Source: a virus. From it: a stretch of DNA of 64,000 nucleotides. Every line of letters begins with the position of its first letter. Position 1 is the first letter of the stretch. Location: the IMG/VR virus record IMGVR_UViG_3300045972_000140, positions 62,001-126,000 of that record. The stretch is one strand, 5' to 3'. A model generated the notes under the pieces. The model worked only from the letters and a program-made list of their open reading frames with translations. It made no database searches and was not told the origin of the DNA. This document shows positions 36,401 through 43,868 of this stretch, one piece after another. The position numbers were made by a program, and so were the translations under genes.

Positions 36401-39400
36401 TGTAAATTACAAAGATGTAAATTGGACAACATTTAACGCTACACAGGCAACGGCAGCGTGGGGATTACCTGCGCTAAATCCTAAAGCGAATGAAACAGTC
36501 TGGGTTGCAAATACATTTACGCAAGATTGGTGTGTTTATAAGTTGCACAGTGATACAACCTCCTGGCAAGTTACGCAGGATGCAAGTGGAAATTTATCAT
36601 TGCTAATTTTAATATCTGCTGGAAAGTTTGTGCCACAGGGATCTAGCGTAATTGGTATACAGACAGATTTTGGAAATTTAATTACATTGCAATTAAATTC
36701 TACGTCGGTATTAGTTCCATCTGAAAATCACCTTGTTGGTGTTACAGCAGCGCCAGGTGCTAGTCCAACCGATCCGTGGGGACAACCTGCAGACGATGCA
36801 CACCTAGACGAGTTTGGAGTGCTTGTACCGGCAACACATTATGTCTACTCATTAGTAGATTTAGCCGGTACGCCTATTACCGCAAACGAGTTAGGTAGCT
36901 ATGCCGAGTTAACAGATATGTTATTGTTTAAAACAATGCGTTTCTTAACAACACCTGCTATACCATCGTATGTAACAAGTGGCGATAAGGTGTGGGTCGA
37001 CAATGTTAATAATCTTTGGACAGTATTTAAATATACAACATCTTTAACACCATATCGTGTACAAGAGCAATTAATAAATACACATCTATTTGAAAATGCA
37101 CAAGTATTCAACGCCAAGACTCAAACAGAGCTTGTATTGTTGCCTGTATATGATCCATTTAAAGATATATTACCGGCACCTGCAAAACAAAACTTAACAT
37201 ATATGCTTGAGCAAGATCCTGCACGTTATAACGTAACAGGTAACACACGATTGTTCACAGAAAATATTACATTTGGTAATGCACAAGTAGGTAAGTTATG
37301 GTGGGATTTATCTACAGTACGTTATGCGTACTATGAGCAGCCAAAAGCTATAGATGAAACTGTTACAGAAAATCTTGTATATCGTAGAGATCGTTGGGGT
37401 CAGGCGTTTACAGGAAGCTTGTTTAATATTTACGAATGGACAAAGAGTCCAGTGCCGCCAGCACAATATACAGGTACGGGTATTCCTAAAGATGTTACAA
37501 CTTATGTTCAAATTGCAACATCTAATAGATTTACAAACATAACGGAGATTAATTATTATTTCTGGGTGTTAAATCCAACAACAAAACCTAATATCGAGAA
37601 TAGAACACTTGCTGCACTTGACGTATCGAGATTGCTTGCTAATCCTAAGAGTTTAGGTTTTGCATTCTTTAATCCTATACAACAGACTGCAATTAATAAC
37701 TCTTACATATTCTATAATGTGCAAGAAATACTCGCATACCAAGGCGATAATGTTCAGATACAATATCGTGTTGCAGAAAGAAATGATCAGAAACATACAC
37801 AATGGAAATTCTTCCGCGAAGGCGATAGAAACTCTATAGTAACTAATCAATACTGGGATAAGATGGTCGATAGTCTTGCCGGCTATACGAAACTACTGCC
37901 AGTATCATCTGAATGGAATAACAGCAATGGATTTGTTATTGGAAAAGATTTACCGTGGGATATTTACGGATGGGATGTTTCACCGTACGACGATGCAACA
38001 GATGACCTACACGAAGTATACGGCGAAGTATTACCTGTGCCAGATCCATCATTAAGTTCTGCAGAAATGTACGGTATAGATTACAGACCACGTCAGGGTA
38101 TGTTTACTAATTTGCAAGCAGCAAGAAAAATATTTGTTCAATCTGCTAATAATTTATTGAAGCATATTCCTATACGCGAAAGTAATCCCTTCTGGTTAAA
38201 TGGTGCCACAACAGACGCATATCAGGGTGTGTATTGGGATTATGCAGATTGGTACGAAATAGGGTTTGAAGATTCGGTACCTACTTTAGTATTCCCAACC
38301 TTAACTGATGCGCAGGCTGCATTGACTGCTGGCACTCTTCCAGTAAGTACAATTATTGAAGTTGTTAATGGTACGGCAGACGGAAGATTTATTATGTACA
38401 AGGTAGTGCAGACCAACCCTAATGTTGCTGCATTAAGCTTTGAAACTATTGCTATAGAAAATAGTGCTGTAACCCTTCTTAATTCAATTTACACTCAATC
38501 TAATGTATTAGAGTTATCATTTGAAATAAGAAGTCTGTTGACTGCATTCCGCACAGAAGTAATGATTAATAATTATTTTGTAGATCAAAACGAGTTATAT
38601 TTCTCTATGCTTAACTTTGTTGTTAGTGAGCAGAAAAATCCAGATTGGTTATTTAAATCATCTTACATTTATGTCAAGGAAAATAATGTACCTCTAGACC
38701 AGCCTGCTCTGTATATACCAGATCAAATCGATAATATCTTAAGCTATATTACTGATTCTAAACCATATCACACACAGGTCAGAGATTATACAAGTGTACA
38801 TACTACATCTGATATTGCAACAGGTGTACCAACACAAAAGTTTACTATTAATGTAAGCACTTTATTACCTGTGGTGTTAGAAGATAATACATTAGATCCT
38901 GCTAATCCAATACCCGTACCGTTGCCTAATGGTGGTGCCGATGCACAATGCCTTGCAGATATTAACGCTGCAATTGCTGCCGTAGGAACAAACACTGCAA
39001 ATAGGATTATATACGGCGAAGGCCATTGGGATGCAAATTGTGATGATCCAGCAATAGATCTTCCGTGGGATTCTAACACAATTGGCGAAATTGGCCACTG
39101 GGATGTTGGTACAATATCGTACTTAACAGTTGATGCAAACTATCAGGAAAATATAGATAGTGTAGGAAGCATAACATTGCTATGCAATGGAGATCCTACG
39201 TTACCATTGACAAATAGTGGAGACCCGTTACCGAACACAGATGTATGGAATGCAATTGATCCGTTACCGGACACTAGCAGCGGAGGTACTGTACCGTCGG
39301 CGTTGTTTGGCGCCAGCAAATTTGGTACATTCCAATTCAATGAGTCCGACGAGTACTACACACGTATATTAGAGGCATCATTTGGAGGCATATGGTATAC

Positions 39401-39476
39401 AAATCTAGGCGTAGCACCAATTGGTCAAGTTGCGCAATATTTACGAGAAAACTTTAAGATTATAGAATCTTTATAA
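30498..39476 (+). CDS. Giant baseplate/tail structural protein (2992 aa)
   Basis: The largest gene of the window, in the T4 gp7/gp8 position just after gp6. The N-terminus reads YIQKLPAVFQTVTEKKFFDATFDQVFSKKD, followed by EPSKDRTWWQLEATAFSRN and YYGGNTLNQDRLF. I recall similar openings in very long structural proteins of T4-like cyanophages. The protein is Asn/Tyr/Thr-rich and low in Cys, with many Trp-containing beta motifs such as WSAKNRANYRHNDWNTA and WMLYNYSLAV. No enzymatic motif is found. It probably forms the outer wedge or fibre-attachment framework of the baseplate. Its length, nearly three times T4 gp7 (1032 aa), suggests fusion of several wedge components. It follows gp6 by 55 bases and has its own late promoter. 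Confidence 0.8.
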   Translation: MTQYIQKLPAVFQTVTEKKFFDATFDQVFSKKDSDQLLGYLGRRTPGLYNPVTDFYVPEPSKDRTWWQLEATAFSRNADSTRSNIFFYDDLLNRINYYGGNTLNQDRLFESEYYSWAPPIDYDMFTNYQNYYWVPGGLSAIQITGMTDADIDAILGQYSFNTNQIPGALPANLQFTTGLTVQFVGSAKYPDKLIVEVIGGTTGIRLVPPWPGYTPGTLFEFLPWDGITNLATGRTIQNIFWDSQTWDVEPAPGNSDYITIERSSPDENAWSRTNSWYHIDVINETLKYTGLPFPSNASRALRPIIQFTADLILYKSGTTFKSDIEYGFRGDLQSNPLLLSAYNNIYTRNQLDLLFGIQLQQGQLAIFMQDVSVNNQLLQVNINPSTDIVTFDNVGSVAVEQDIVFATLDSPYNGLKRGQTYYYSAGQWVEAVNEKYKANQPPIFQLYDHNGVALDDPAVYPESSFAGSKIFSYQINSTPGATVDPVLKFPIVYTGLGQSTDIMFENNLVTDRYKFNPDGKDINGYYYYKSYGSELIYNAWNLYNSNSINTPSSINSVSKQRVIDKFVVGYGVEYQFALSVTPNDWSSYSPDIIVTVNDVEVKLGGEANPSGYSLALINNTPYVILQRYLTELMLTPQTVAPVVQVDSYISGYLDPNNLGLLNPAKPGYFEIPQQLEANPTQQEVTTISGSDLINQFTSIIANQDSITGRAFGGPNNYRDTFKNNTLGSFILQNVAPALKTMLISSGDDVDFITGVRFSQDEYTKFKNKYLKVAQQLINQEFSPVQYHNNTIVINAWVDEIIKVVNISKEFSNAFAYSYMIANGTPYLTETATVPAGGIVTLTNYIDITADTNALYIYDTTQNQRLLILGVDYIVTSTTNPISVEIINPDIIGDDIYIALYKNPLPAYIPSTPTKVGAYNASVPRIELDESYSIPTFVIIGHDGSKTITYGDYRDQLLLELEIRIYNLLQARFREEYKLPLRLENVKPGYYRATRYSRKEYLNITESYLNKWSAKNRANYRHNDWNTASADLIAAYPTTWQDRIWMLYNYSLAVATVGGEGGQHLNLPGNWKGIFQYYYDTIYPNTRPWEMLGFSAMPSWWISEYGAPMLNSSGELAWAVDYGNAQYMQMWTDLSEGIIRHGPSAIFDPITNIAQPQPMWARSGLLDYSPVDSMGNIIPVPQIFNITMSGNPDAPFEGYNYDWVYGDGAPVEQAWMSTSGYAFSVQEFLYLMNPGKFGELLFDTVGTDISAGKIYPSDPYSPISDFNWQYVQNDTYTSSDPLFAWMRPKNSTQIVHAETVDTVVQIRFGYQRWISDRILFLGKDVGTTFGQKVRTLDVNLANKLAGFTNKDTTTTYIEGVSTSATTNSLLIPTNNFEVALHKGQPIRTYSYSGVIIRALDNGTFAVYGYDLLNSVFTVLNRSNAQMMDITVGGTPADYKTYTKGETYNAGDIIRYNGIYYMSIGTIVAGKFNTSNWEKLKVLPVTGGVSVVYKPISEVTSYTVPYGSILTSAQAVFDLLIGWGAYLETQGWQFTEVSSDTNQISDWLYCAKQFLFWLNSSWAPDASIQLSPAANKAILTVKGGYPDDIEAISNGVYSILDKYGVAMPPTSTFVDRTGLNVTVSPADLSSGGIYFVQVHTSETEHVLIFDNTTSFNDVVYNPLLRARQQRIRFNGFRSNGWYGKQEAPGYLVIGNQLVPNYDTIVDAMRYYYDPDVTIDNHSLEDLGRHLIGYESKSYLDNLQVSNDVQYLFYQGAIRQKGTVQAFDKLFRSTKVQGNEIIELYEEWALKLADFGNTIEQVSTEFILKPEQNTGEVIVARMNFIPSHIGFVKEINILNTQNKYTTVPKVVISLPDADPTDPNLTQALRPAKAYAVLDSNGVIARIDMTDGGYGYLSAPGVILNAGSQICNLDEFYAVWQGEIKQDATLDNIVDIDIDDTEKWIVRPANPTYSLEFPTTNVIDYSIPNAGYVNYKDVNWTTFNATQATAAWGLPALNPKANETVWVANTFTQDWCVYKLHSDTTSWQVTQDASGNLSLLILISAGKFVPQGSSVIGIQTDFGNLITLQLNSTSVLVPSENHLVGVTAAPGASPTDPWGQPADDAHLDEFGVLVPATHYVYSLVDLAGTPITANELGSYAELTDMLLFKTMRFLTTPAIPSYVTSGDKVWVDNVNNLWTVFKYTTSLTPYRVQEQLINTHLFENAQVFNAKTQTELVLLPVYDPFKDILPAPAKQNLTYMLEQDPARYNVTGNTRLFTENITFGNAQVGKLWWDLSTVRYAYYEQPKAIDETVTENLVYRRDRWGQAFTGSLFNIYEWTKSPVPPAQYTGTGIPKDVTTYVQIATSNRFTNITEINYYFWVLNPTTKPNIENRTLAALDVSRLLANPKSLGFAFFNPIQQTAINNSYIFYNVQEILAYQGDNVQIQYRVAERNDQKHTQWKFFREGDRNSIVTNQYWDKMVDSLAGYTKLLPVSSEWNNSNGFVIGKDLPWDIYGWDVSPYDDATDDLHEVYGEVLPVPDPSLSSAEMYGIDYRPRQGMFTNLQAARKIFVQSANNLLKHIPIRESNPFWLNGATTDAYQGVYWDYADWYEIGFEDSVPTLVFPTLTDAQAALTAGTLPVSTIIEVVNGTADGRFIMYKVVQTNPNVAALSFETIAIENSAVTLLNSIYTQSNVLELSFEIRSLLTAFRTEVMINNYFVDQNELYFSMLNFVVSEQKNPDWLFKSSYIYVKENNVPLDQPALYIPDQIDNILSYITDSKPYHTQVRDYTSVHTTSDIATGVPTQKFTINVSTLLPVVLEDNTLDPANPIPVPLPNGGADAQCLADINAAIAAVGTNTANRIIYGEGHWDANCDDPAIDLPWDSNTIGEIGHWDVGTISYLTVDANYQENIDSVGSITLLCNGDPTLPLTNSGDPLPNTDVWNAIDPLPDTSSGGTVPSALFGASKFGTFQFNESDEYYTRILEASFGGIWYTNLGVAPIGQVAQYLRENFKIIESL

Positions 39477-39494
39477 ACTGGGCATTTAATTCTT

Positions 39495-39644
39495 ATGATA
39501 AATAAAGAAAACGCAAATAAACCGTTACCAACAGTACCTACTAAGGAGAGTGGGTATGTTGATACAGCAAAGATTGCTGTGTACGGGCATATTTTAATAA
39601 AAGATAAAGATACAGGTGAAATACTTGTAAACAAAAGGGCATAG
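39495..39644 (+). CDS. 49-aa mini-paralogue of the next gene's N-terminus
   Basis: ATG 39495 opens 49 residues ending GHILIKDKDTGEILVNKRA, one base before the next gene's ATG. That gene begins with GFVKIIDKDTGEVLVDTHND, so the two share a G-x-[IV]-x-I-x-DKDTGE-[IV]-LV module. The late promoter GATAAATA (39497-39504) overlaps the start codon, so the ORF can be translated only from read-through RNA, or from another start. It may be a decayed duplicate. Confidence 0.5.
   Translation: MINKENANKPLPTVPTKESGYVDTAKIAVYGHILIKDKDTGEILVNKRA
39497..39504 (+). promoter_or_regulatory. Late promoter GATAAATA
   Basis: Lies 142 bases before the 39646 gene and inside the start of the 49-codon ORF. Confidence 0.6.
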
Positions 39645-39645
39645 G

Positions 39646-40404
39646 ATGTTAGATTTTATTCGTGGATCAATTCAGGGCTTTGTCAAAATTATTGACAAAG
39701 ATACGGGCGAAGTCCTTGTCGATACGCATAACGATGTGCTCTATGGAAATATTTCTACGGCACTAGCGCAGGCGCTCGTAGGTAATCCTGATAGCTTTTT
39801 ATTCTATATGGCATTTGGTAACGGGGGCGCGTATATTGATCCTACCGGTATTATTATGTACAAACCATCGTTTGGTGGTCCAGCAAGTTTAGTTAAAAAT
39901 CCTATTGCTAACTTGTATAACACAATATATGTTAAGAAGTTATCCAACAATGCAACATCTGCATTTGATTATGATCCACTATCTAAGGCATATATTCCAA
40001 TTGAAAATGCAGCAACAAATTACGAAGATATTGTAATTGATGTAACATTGGGATACAGTGAACTACCTACAAGTGTGATATCATCTAGCATTATTCAGCA
40101 GTCACCGATTGATAATTCAGTAACAGTCGCCGGAACAACTACATCTAGTACCATGAATCCCGGTTCGCTTGTATTTAATGAAATTGGCTTATTTGCAGGA
40201 TCAGGTAATATCTTCGAAGGTGGGTTTACCAAGACAGTTGCGGATGTTGATAATTTTGTAAACCAGGGTGTTAATTTTTCAAATACCGCAAAGTCAAAAT
40301 CTAAGCTAATGCTTACACATGTGATTTTTCATCCTGTGCAAAAATCAGCAAACAGATCATTAGAGATTATATATACTCTTAGAATACAAATGGGCTCAAA
40401 TTAA
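39646..40404 (+). CDS. Tail/baseplate structural protein (252 aa)
   Basis: It begins with the DKDTGEVLV module and VDTHNDVLYGNISTALAQALVGNPDSFLFYMAFGNGG. It continues with VFNEIGLFAGSGNIFEGG and ends with LMLTHVIFHPVQKSANRSLEIIYTLRIQMG. The F-[NT]-E-I-G-L[FW] motif plus a C-terminal beta-strand ending in an I/V-x-Y-x-[IL]-x-[IV] pattern is common in baseplate-distal and fibre-attachment proteins of contractile phages. It sits between the giant wedge protein and the tail fibre genes, suggesting a connector to fibres. I cannot name a T4 equivalent. AGGA precedes the ATG. Confidence 0.65.
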   Translation: MLDFIRGSIQGFVKIIDKDTGEVLVDTHNDVLYGNISTALAQALVGNPDSFLFYMAFGNGGAYIDPTGIIMYKPSFGGPASLVKNPIANLYNTIYVKKLSNNATSAFDYDPLSKAYIPIENAATNYEDIVIDVTLGYSELPTSVISSSIIQQSPIDNSVTVAGTTTSSTMNPGSLVFNEIGLFAGSGNIFEGGFTKTVADVDNFVNQGVNFSNTAKSKSKLMLTHVIFHPVQKSANRSLEIIYTLRIQMGSN

Positions 40405-40406
40405 AT

Positions 40407-41660
40407 ATGACATCAATCGTTTACAAATCAGATGGAACACCAGTTTCTATACCAGATTCGGCTATATTCCAAGGGTTTAATAACCAATCTGCAAATACCA
40501 ATAAAGGTATAGGAATACAACTTACAGGACAAAATGCAGGCGGATATGTAGAACCATTTGCACAGACACTAGTACAACTAACTGAAAATTTTGCATCTAC
40601 TACAGTATTGTTAGATTCAACTACATTACAGGGCCAACTGTGGTTTCAGAAAATATCCGCATCCTCCGGTGATTTATATGTTAAAACAGCAACAACACTC
40701 ACAGGCATTGCAAATTGGCAAAAACTATTAACTAGTAATGGACTAGCGTCTAGCGCAGTTATATCGTTTAATTCTCGTAATGGTAATGTTACGTTAACAT
40801 CGTCTGATGTAACAACTGCACTCGGGTATACACCCGGGTCAGGTAGTGGCTCAGTTACATCTGTATCTGCTACAGGTTCTTCAGATATTAATGTTAGTGG
40901 ATCACCTATCACCACATCGGGTACATTATCTTTTTCATTGTCACCGACTTCCGTTTCTGCAGGAAGCTATACAAATGCAGATATTACGGTCGATGCTAAT
41001 GGCAGAATTACTAGTGCATCAAATGGTGCGTCGGGTACCGCAGGAACAGTTACCTCTGTAGCAGGTACTGGTACTGTATCTGGTTTAACATTATCGGGTA
41101 CGGTTACAACATCTGGTAATTTAACACTTGGCGGTACATTAACACTTGCGAGCAGCGATGTGACTACTGCACTTGGTTATACACCGGGGACCGGTACTGT
41201 TACCTCTATCGCAGCAACAGGATCTGCAGATATATCAGTTAGTGGATCTCCTATTACATCATCGGGCACGTTAGCATTTTCACTTGCACCCACAACTGTG
41301 ACAGCAGGTTCGTATACTAGTTCGAATATTACAGTTGATGCTAACGGTCGAGTTACATCGGCAAGCAACGGGGCTACAGGTGCTGGATTAGGGTATAGTC
41401 AAACTTGGCAAAATGTAACAAGGTCCGTTGGTGTAACCTATTATAATACTACTGGAAAACCAATATCAGTACACGTAAGGAATAGCACATCAACTGATAA
41501 CGGTATATGGTTAACAATTGGTGGTGTCGAGGCCGATGGTACTCAAAATGGTAATTATTCGGGTACGCAGTCGGCTGTGACAGGTGTTGTCCCCGTCGGT
41601 GGCAGTTATGTAGTTACAAATGTAGGCGCCGGTATAGCTGTTTGGTCCGAACTTAGATAA
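40407..41660 (+). CDS. Tail fibre protein with internal repeats
   Basis: A 417-residue fibre. The N-terminal ~105 residues form a domain shared with the 189-aa protein at 41970 (YKSDGTPVSIPDSAI..., LTENFAS..., LQGQLWF.K). Then comes SFNSRNGNVTLTSSDVTTALGYTP, a motif typical of phage fibre stalks. Two long Ser/Thr/Gly repeats of about 75 residues follow (nucleotides 40800-41034 and 41151-41373), each containing ISVSGSPIT-like and ITVDANGR[IV]TSASNG sequences. The C-terminal ~90 residues (from about WQNVTRSVGVTYYN) are unique and could be the receptor-binding tip. It is probably a trimer. The next gene resembles a fibre assembly protein. Confidence 0.85.
   Translation: MTSIVYKSDGTPVSIPDSAIFQGFNNQSANTNKGIGIQLTGQNAGGYVEPFAQTLVQLTENFASTTVLLDSTTLQGQLWFQKISASSGDLYVKTATTLTGIANWQKLLTSNGLASSAVISFNSRNGNVTLTSSDVTTALGYTPGSGSGSVTSVSATGSSDINVSGSPITTSGTLSFSLSPTSVSAGSYTNADITVDANGRITSASNGASGTAGTVTSVAGTGTVSGLTLSGTVTTSGNLTLGGTLTLASSDVTTALGYTPGTGTVTSIAATGSADISVSGSPITSSGTLAFSLAPTTVTAGSYTSSNITVDANGRVTSASNGATGAGLGYSQTWQNVTRSVGVTYYNTTGKPISVHVRNSTSTDNGIWLTIGGVEADGTQNGNYSGTQSAVTGVVPVGGSYVVTNVGAGIAVWSELR
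40800..41034 (+). repeat. Tail fibre repeat copy 1
   Basis: Encodes SSDVTTALGYTP through DANGRITSASNGA. It matches copy 2 closely at protein level but diverges at third codon positions, indicating an old or diversifying duplication. Confidence 0.85.
41151..41373 (+). repeat. Tail fibre repeat copy 2
   Basis: Encodes SSDVTTALGYTP through DANGRVTSASNGA. It is separated from copy 1 by a short Gly/Thr-rich linker (VTSVAGTGTVSGLTLSG). Confidence 0.85.
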
Positions 41661-41667
41661 GGAATAT

Positions 41668-41940
41668 ATGTACTACAAAGATACTGATAATAAATTACAT
41701 TGGTTAGATTCTAGCGAGTTTGAGCACTTATTACCTACAGGCAGCTTACAAATCACCGATGCAGAAGCCGAAAGTATACAGGTGCCAGACGCACCGACTG
41801 TTGCCCAGCAGATATTAGCACTAGAAGCAACTGTAACTCCTAGGCGATTACGCGACGCTGTGTTGACACCCGAGGGTAAGATTTGGCTCGAAGATATAGA
41901 ATCTAAGATTACAACCCTTCGCCAAGAAATAAAAAATTGA
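41668..41940 (+). CDS. Tail fibre assembly-like protein (90 aa)
   Basis: A short protein of the kind found after phage fibre genes. It has YKDTDNKLHWLDSSEFEHLLPTGSLQITDAEAE, a proline-containing linker, then LEATVTPRRLRDAVLT and a terminal helix ITTLRQEIKN. The LE..xTPRRLRDA motif is frequent in small fibre-associated proteins of many phages. A chaperone or fibre-capping role is inferred. The gene starts 7 bases after the fibre stop, and its own stop (TGA) overlaps the late promoter GATAAATA at 41939. Confidence 0.7.
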   Translation: MYYKDTDNKLHWLDSSEFEHLLPTGSLQITDAEAESIQVPDAPTVAQQILALEATVTPRRLRDAVLTPEGKIWLEDIESKITTLRQEIKN

Positions 41941-41946
41941 TAAATA
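41939..41946 (+). promoter_or_regulatory. Late promoter GATAAATA
   Basis: Overlaps the stop codon of the fibre-assembly-like gene and lies 23 bases before the next fibre ATG, with AAGGA between. Confidence 0.75.
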
Positions 41947-41969
41947 GTAAAAATTAAGGAATTTCACGA

Positions 41970-42539
41970 ATGGCATACACAATTTATCACGCAGATGGCA
42001 CACCAGTAAATGTACCAGACAATGCAATTGATACTGAATTTTACAACTCAAATGCAAACGGCATAGGCATCGGCATTGGTACACAGTTGGTAGGTCGCAA
42101 TGCAATTAATTACGGTACACCTACAGCGCAGAACTTCTTGCAAATAACTGAGAATTTTGCAGGCACAGTTATGCCTTCGGATTCTATTGCACTACAAGGT
42201 CAACTTTGGTTTGAAAAGACAAATACTACATCGGGCAAACTTCACGTAAGAATAGCCAACGCAACATCGGGCAGCGCAGCAAACTGGCGAGAAATAGTAG
42301 CATACGATGCATCAGGTAATATCACAGCAAATAATATCACAGCAACAGGTGAGTTTATAGGTAGTGGTGCTGGTTTATCTAATATCCCTGTTTCTGCAAT
42401 TGTTGGACTTAAAAACTGGTCAGTTGTAAATCCAACAGCCGGATCAGAAAAAGATGGCGACATAAAAGTAGTAGGTTCTGTTATATCCATATATGCAGCC
42501 GGCAGTTGGAACAAAGTATTCCCAGCAATATACTCATAA
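41970..42539 (+). CDS. Second tail fibre-like protein sharing an N-terminal attachment domain
   Basis: A 189-residue protein. Residues 1-105 (YHADGTPVNVPDNAI..., LQITENFAG..., LQGQLWFEK) are paralogous to the first ~105 residues of the 417-aa fibre, so both probably attach to the same baseplate site. The remainder has an ANNITATGEFIGSGAGLSNIPVSAI segment, a classic short fibre repeat (T-G-x-F-x-G-x-G-x-x-L-x-x-I), and a compact C-terminus ending GSWNKVFPA. It may be a short accessory fibre or an alternative receptor-binding protein. Confidence 0.8.
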   Translation: MAYTIYHADGTPVNVPDNAIDTEFYNSNANGIGIGIGTQLVGRNAINYGTPTAQNFLQITENFAGTVMPSDSIALQGQLWFEKTNTTSGKLHVRIANATSGSAANWREIVAYDASGNITANNITATGEFIGSGAGLSNIPVSAIVGLKNWSVVNPTAGSEKDGDIKVVGSVISIYAAGSWNKVFPAIYS

Positions 42540-42554
42540 TCCGGGGAATAATAT

Positions 42555-43457
42555 ATGACTTATTCTACTGGTAGTCCAATACTAGCAAATGACTACAATT
42601 CATTTGCTGCAGGAATGAATGAAATTTTTGCTGATACAAATCAAGGCGCAACATCGCTTCCTGGCGCCAGCTACGGCTACGGGCAATTGCCATTGTTATC
42701 GAGTGTATTGTCTGCATCAGATATAACGTCAGCACAGTGGTCTGCATTATTCGACACAATGCGTAAAAGTGGCACTCACCAAGGTACAACTGTTGTACCA
42801 CCTCTTCCGGCATCGGATCCAATAATAGGCAATGACATCATTTCGTACGCAGGTGTTACTGCATTAATAACGACGTTATATTTGAGTAAATTCAATATAG
42901 CAGTAGGTCAAGGCGCATTAACATCCGACTCCGAAGCGCAACCATCCACTGGCTGGACACATACGCTTACATACGATGTTTCTATAAATTTTAATAGCTG
43001 GGATCAGGCTCGATATTTCTTTAATACGGGTGGATATATGTCTTTGTCTGGAACATATGCTCCGATTGTAACGCCGGATGATGCAAGCTGGTTAGCAGCA
43101 TTAACAGCAATGGGTACACTCAGATTACAAGCAACATCTAACACTGGCACTACTCCATCGGTGGGGTTTTATAATCTCACAACTTCGCCAACACAGATCT
43201 ATTTAGGTCATGCAGGCGGTGGCCACTATTATTCTGGCAACACAATAACAGTTGACGCAAAATTAACTGCAAGTCCCGGAACAGCAGGCATAATAGGCAT
43301 AATTTTTACAGTAGTACTTACTGATAATGATCCTGCACACCATTTGCCAATTAAGAGCGGAACTACTACATATACTGTAAGCAATCTGTGCTCTGTGGGT
43401 GCTGTGCCTGTAACTCCACCAATTTGGCCACCAACTCATACATTCGCATCGACCTAA
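42555..43457 (+). CDS. Virion structural protein, probable fibre/adhesin (300 aa)
   Basis: It begins with GSPILANDYNSFAAGMNEIFADTN, an opening commonly seen in tail-associated structural proteins of T4-like cyanophages. Later it shows SINFNSWDQARYFFNTGGYMSLSGTY, a motif (W..AR.FFN.GG) recurring in phage adhesins. The C-terminal half is Thr/Gly-rich beta sequence. CDS spacing (15 bases after the previous stop, GGGG ribosome site) and strand place it in the fibre cluster. A role in host recognition is inferred; no enzymatic motif is visible. Confidence 0.75.
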   Translation: MTYSTGSPILANDYNSFAAGMNEIFADTNQGATSLPGASYGYGQLPLLSSVLSASDITSAQWSALFDTMRKSGTHQGTTVVPPLPASDPIIGNDIISYAGVTALITTLYLSKFNIAVGQGALTSDSEAQPSTGWTHTLTYDVSINFNSWDQARYFFNTGGYMSLSGTYAPIVTPDDASWLAALTAMGTLRLQATSNTGTTPSVGFYNLTTSPTQIYLGHAGGGHYYSGNTITVDAKLTASPGTAGIIGIIFTVVLTDNDPAHHLPIKSGTTTYTVSNLCSVGAVPVTPPIWPPTHTFAST

Positions 43458-43461
43458 AATA

Positions 43462-43507
43462 AAATCTCCCGTTAAAACTATAGATAAATAGTGCAAACGG
43501 GAGATTT
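43462..43507 (+). promoter_or_regulatory. 12-bp perfect hairpin with late promoter in the loop, masking a ribosome site
   Basis: AAATCTCCCGTT (43462-43473) and AACGGGAGATTT (43496-43507) are perfect complements. The 22-base loop contains GATAAATA (43483-43490). The right arm contains GGGAG, the Shine-Dalgarno for ATG 43509. A T4-spaced start at 43496 gives an mRNA beginning exactly at the right arm, free to be translated. Confidence 0.85.
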
Positions 43508-43508
43508 C

Positions 43509-43868
43509 ATGGAAGAACGGCTACAACAAGCACTCGAGTTTGCTAACTACAGACAAACTCTTAATAATCAACTTAGAACAATTAAAATTAAGGCCGAAGG
43601 CCTTCTTATGTTCTCGGAGTCCGGTGGTACATTCAGTATCGATCAACAACTAATTTGTTTTTTAGATCTACTCGAACGAGAAGGACACACAACAGTTACA
43701 CTCCTGGATGATAATAAATCTCCAATTCAAATTACAGATGTTACTGATTTTAAGAAGCGAGTAATGGCAAGATACTTTGAAGTAACAAACGATTACTTCG
43801 GGGAAGCACAGGCAATTAAGAAATCGAGGACAGTAAAATCTATCCTTGATATTAAGGATATAGAATGA
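43509..43868 (+). CDS. Conserved small phage protein (119 aa)
   Basis: A 119-residue protein beginning MEERLQQALEFANYRQTLNNQ. Then come EGLLMFSESGGTFSIDQQLICFLDLLE and IQITDVTDFKKRVMARYFEVTNDYFGEAQAIKKSRTVKSI. I recall comparable proteins (N-Y-R-x-T-L, GG-x-F-x-I-D, Y-x-x-x-x-x-x-L/I-K-K-x-R) next to the fibre genes of T4-like cyanophages, function unknown. ATG 43509 is chosen because GGGAG lies 6 bases before it; an in-frame GTG 18 bases earlier lies in the hairpin loop. It precedes and overlaps (ATGA) the glycosyltransferase genes. Confidence 0.75.
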   Translation: MEERLQQALEFANYRQTLNNQLRTIKIKAEGLLMFSESGGTFSIDQQLICFLDLLEREGHTTVTLLDDNKSPIQITDVTDFKKRVMARYFEVTNDYFGEAQAIKKSRTVKSILDIKDIE

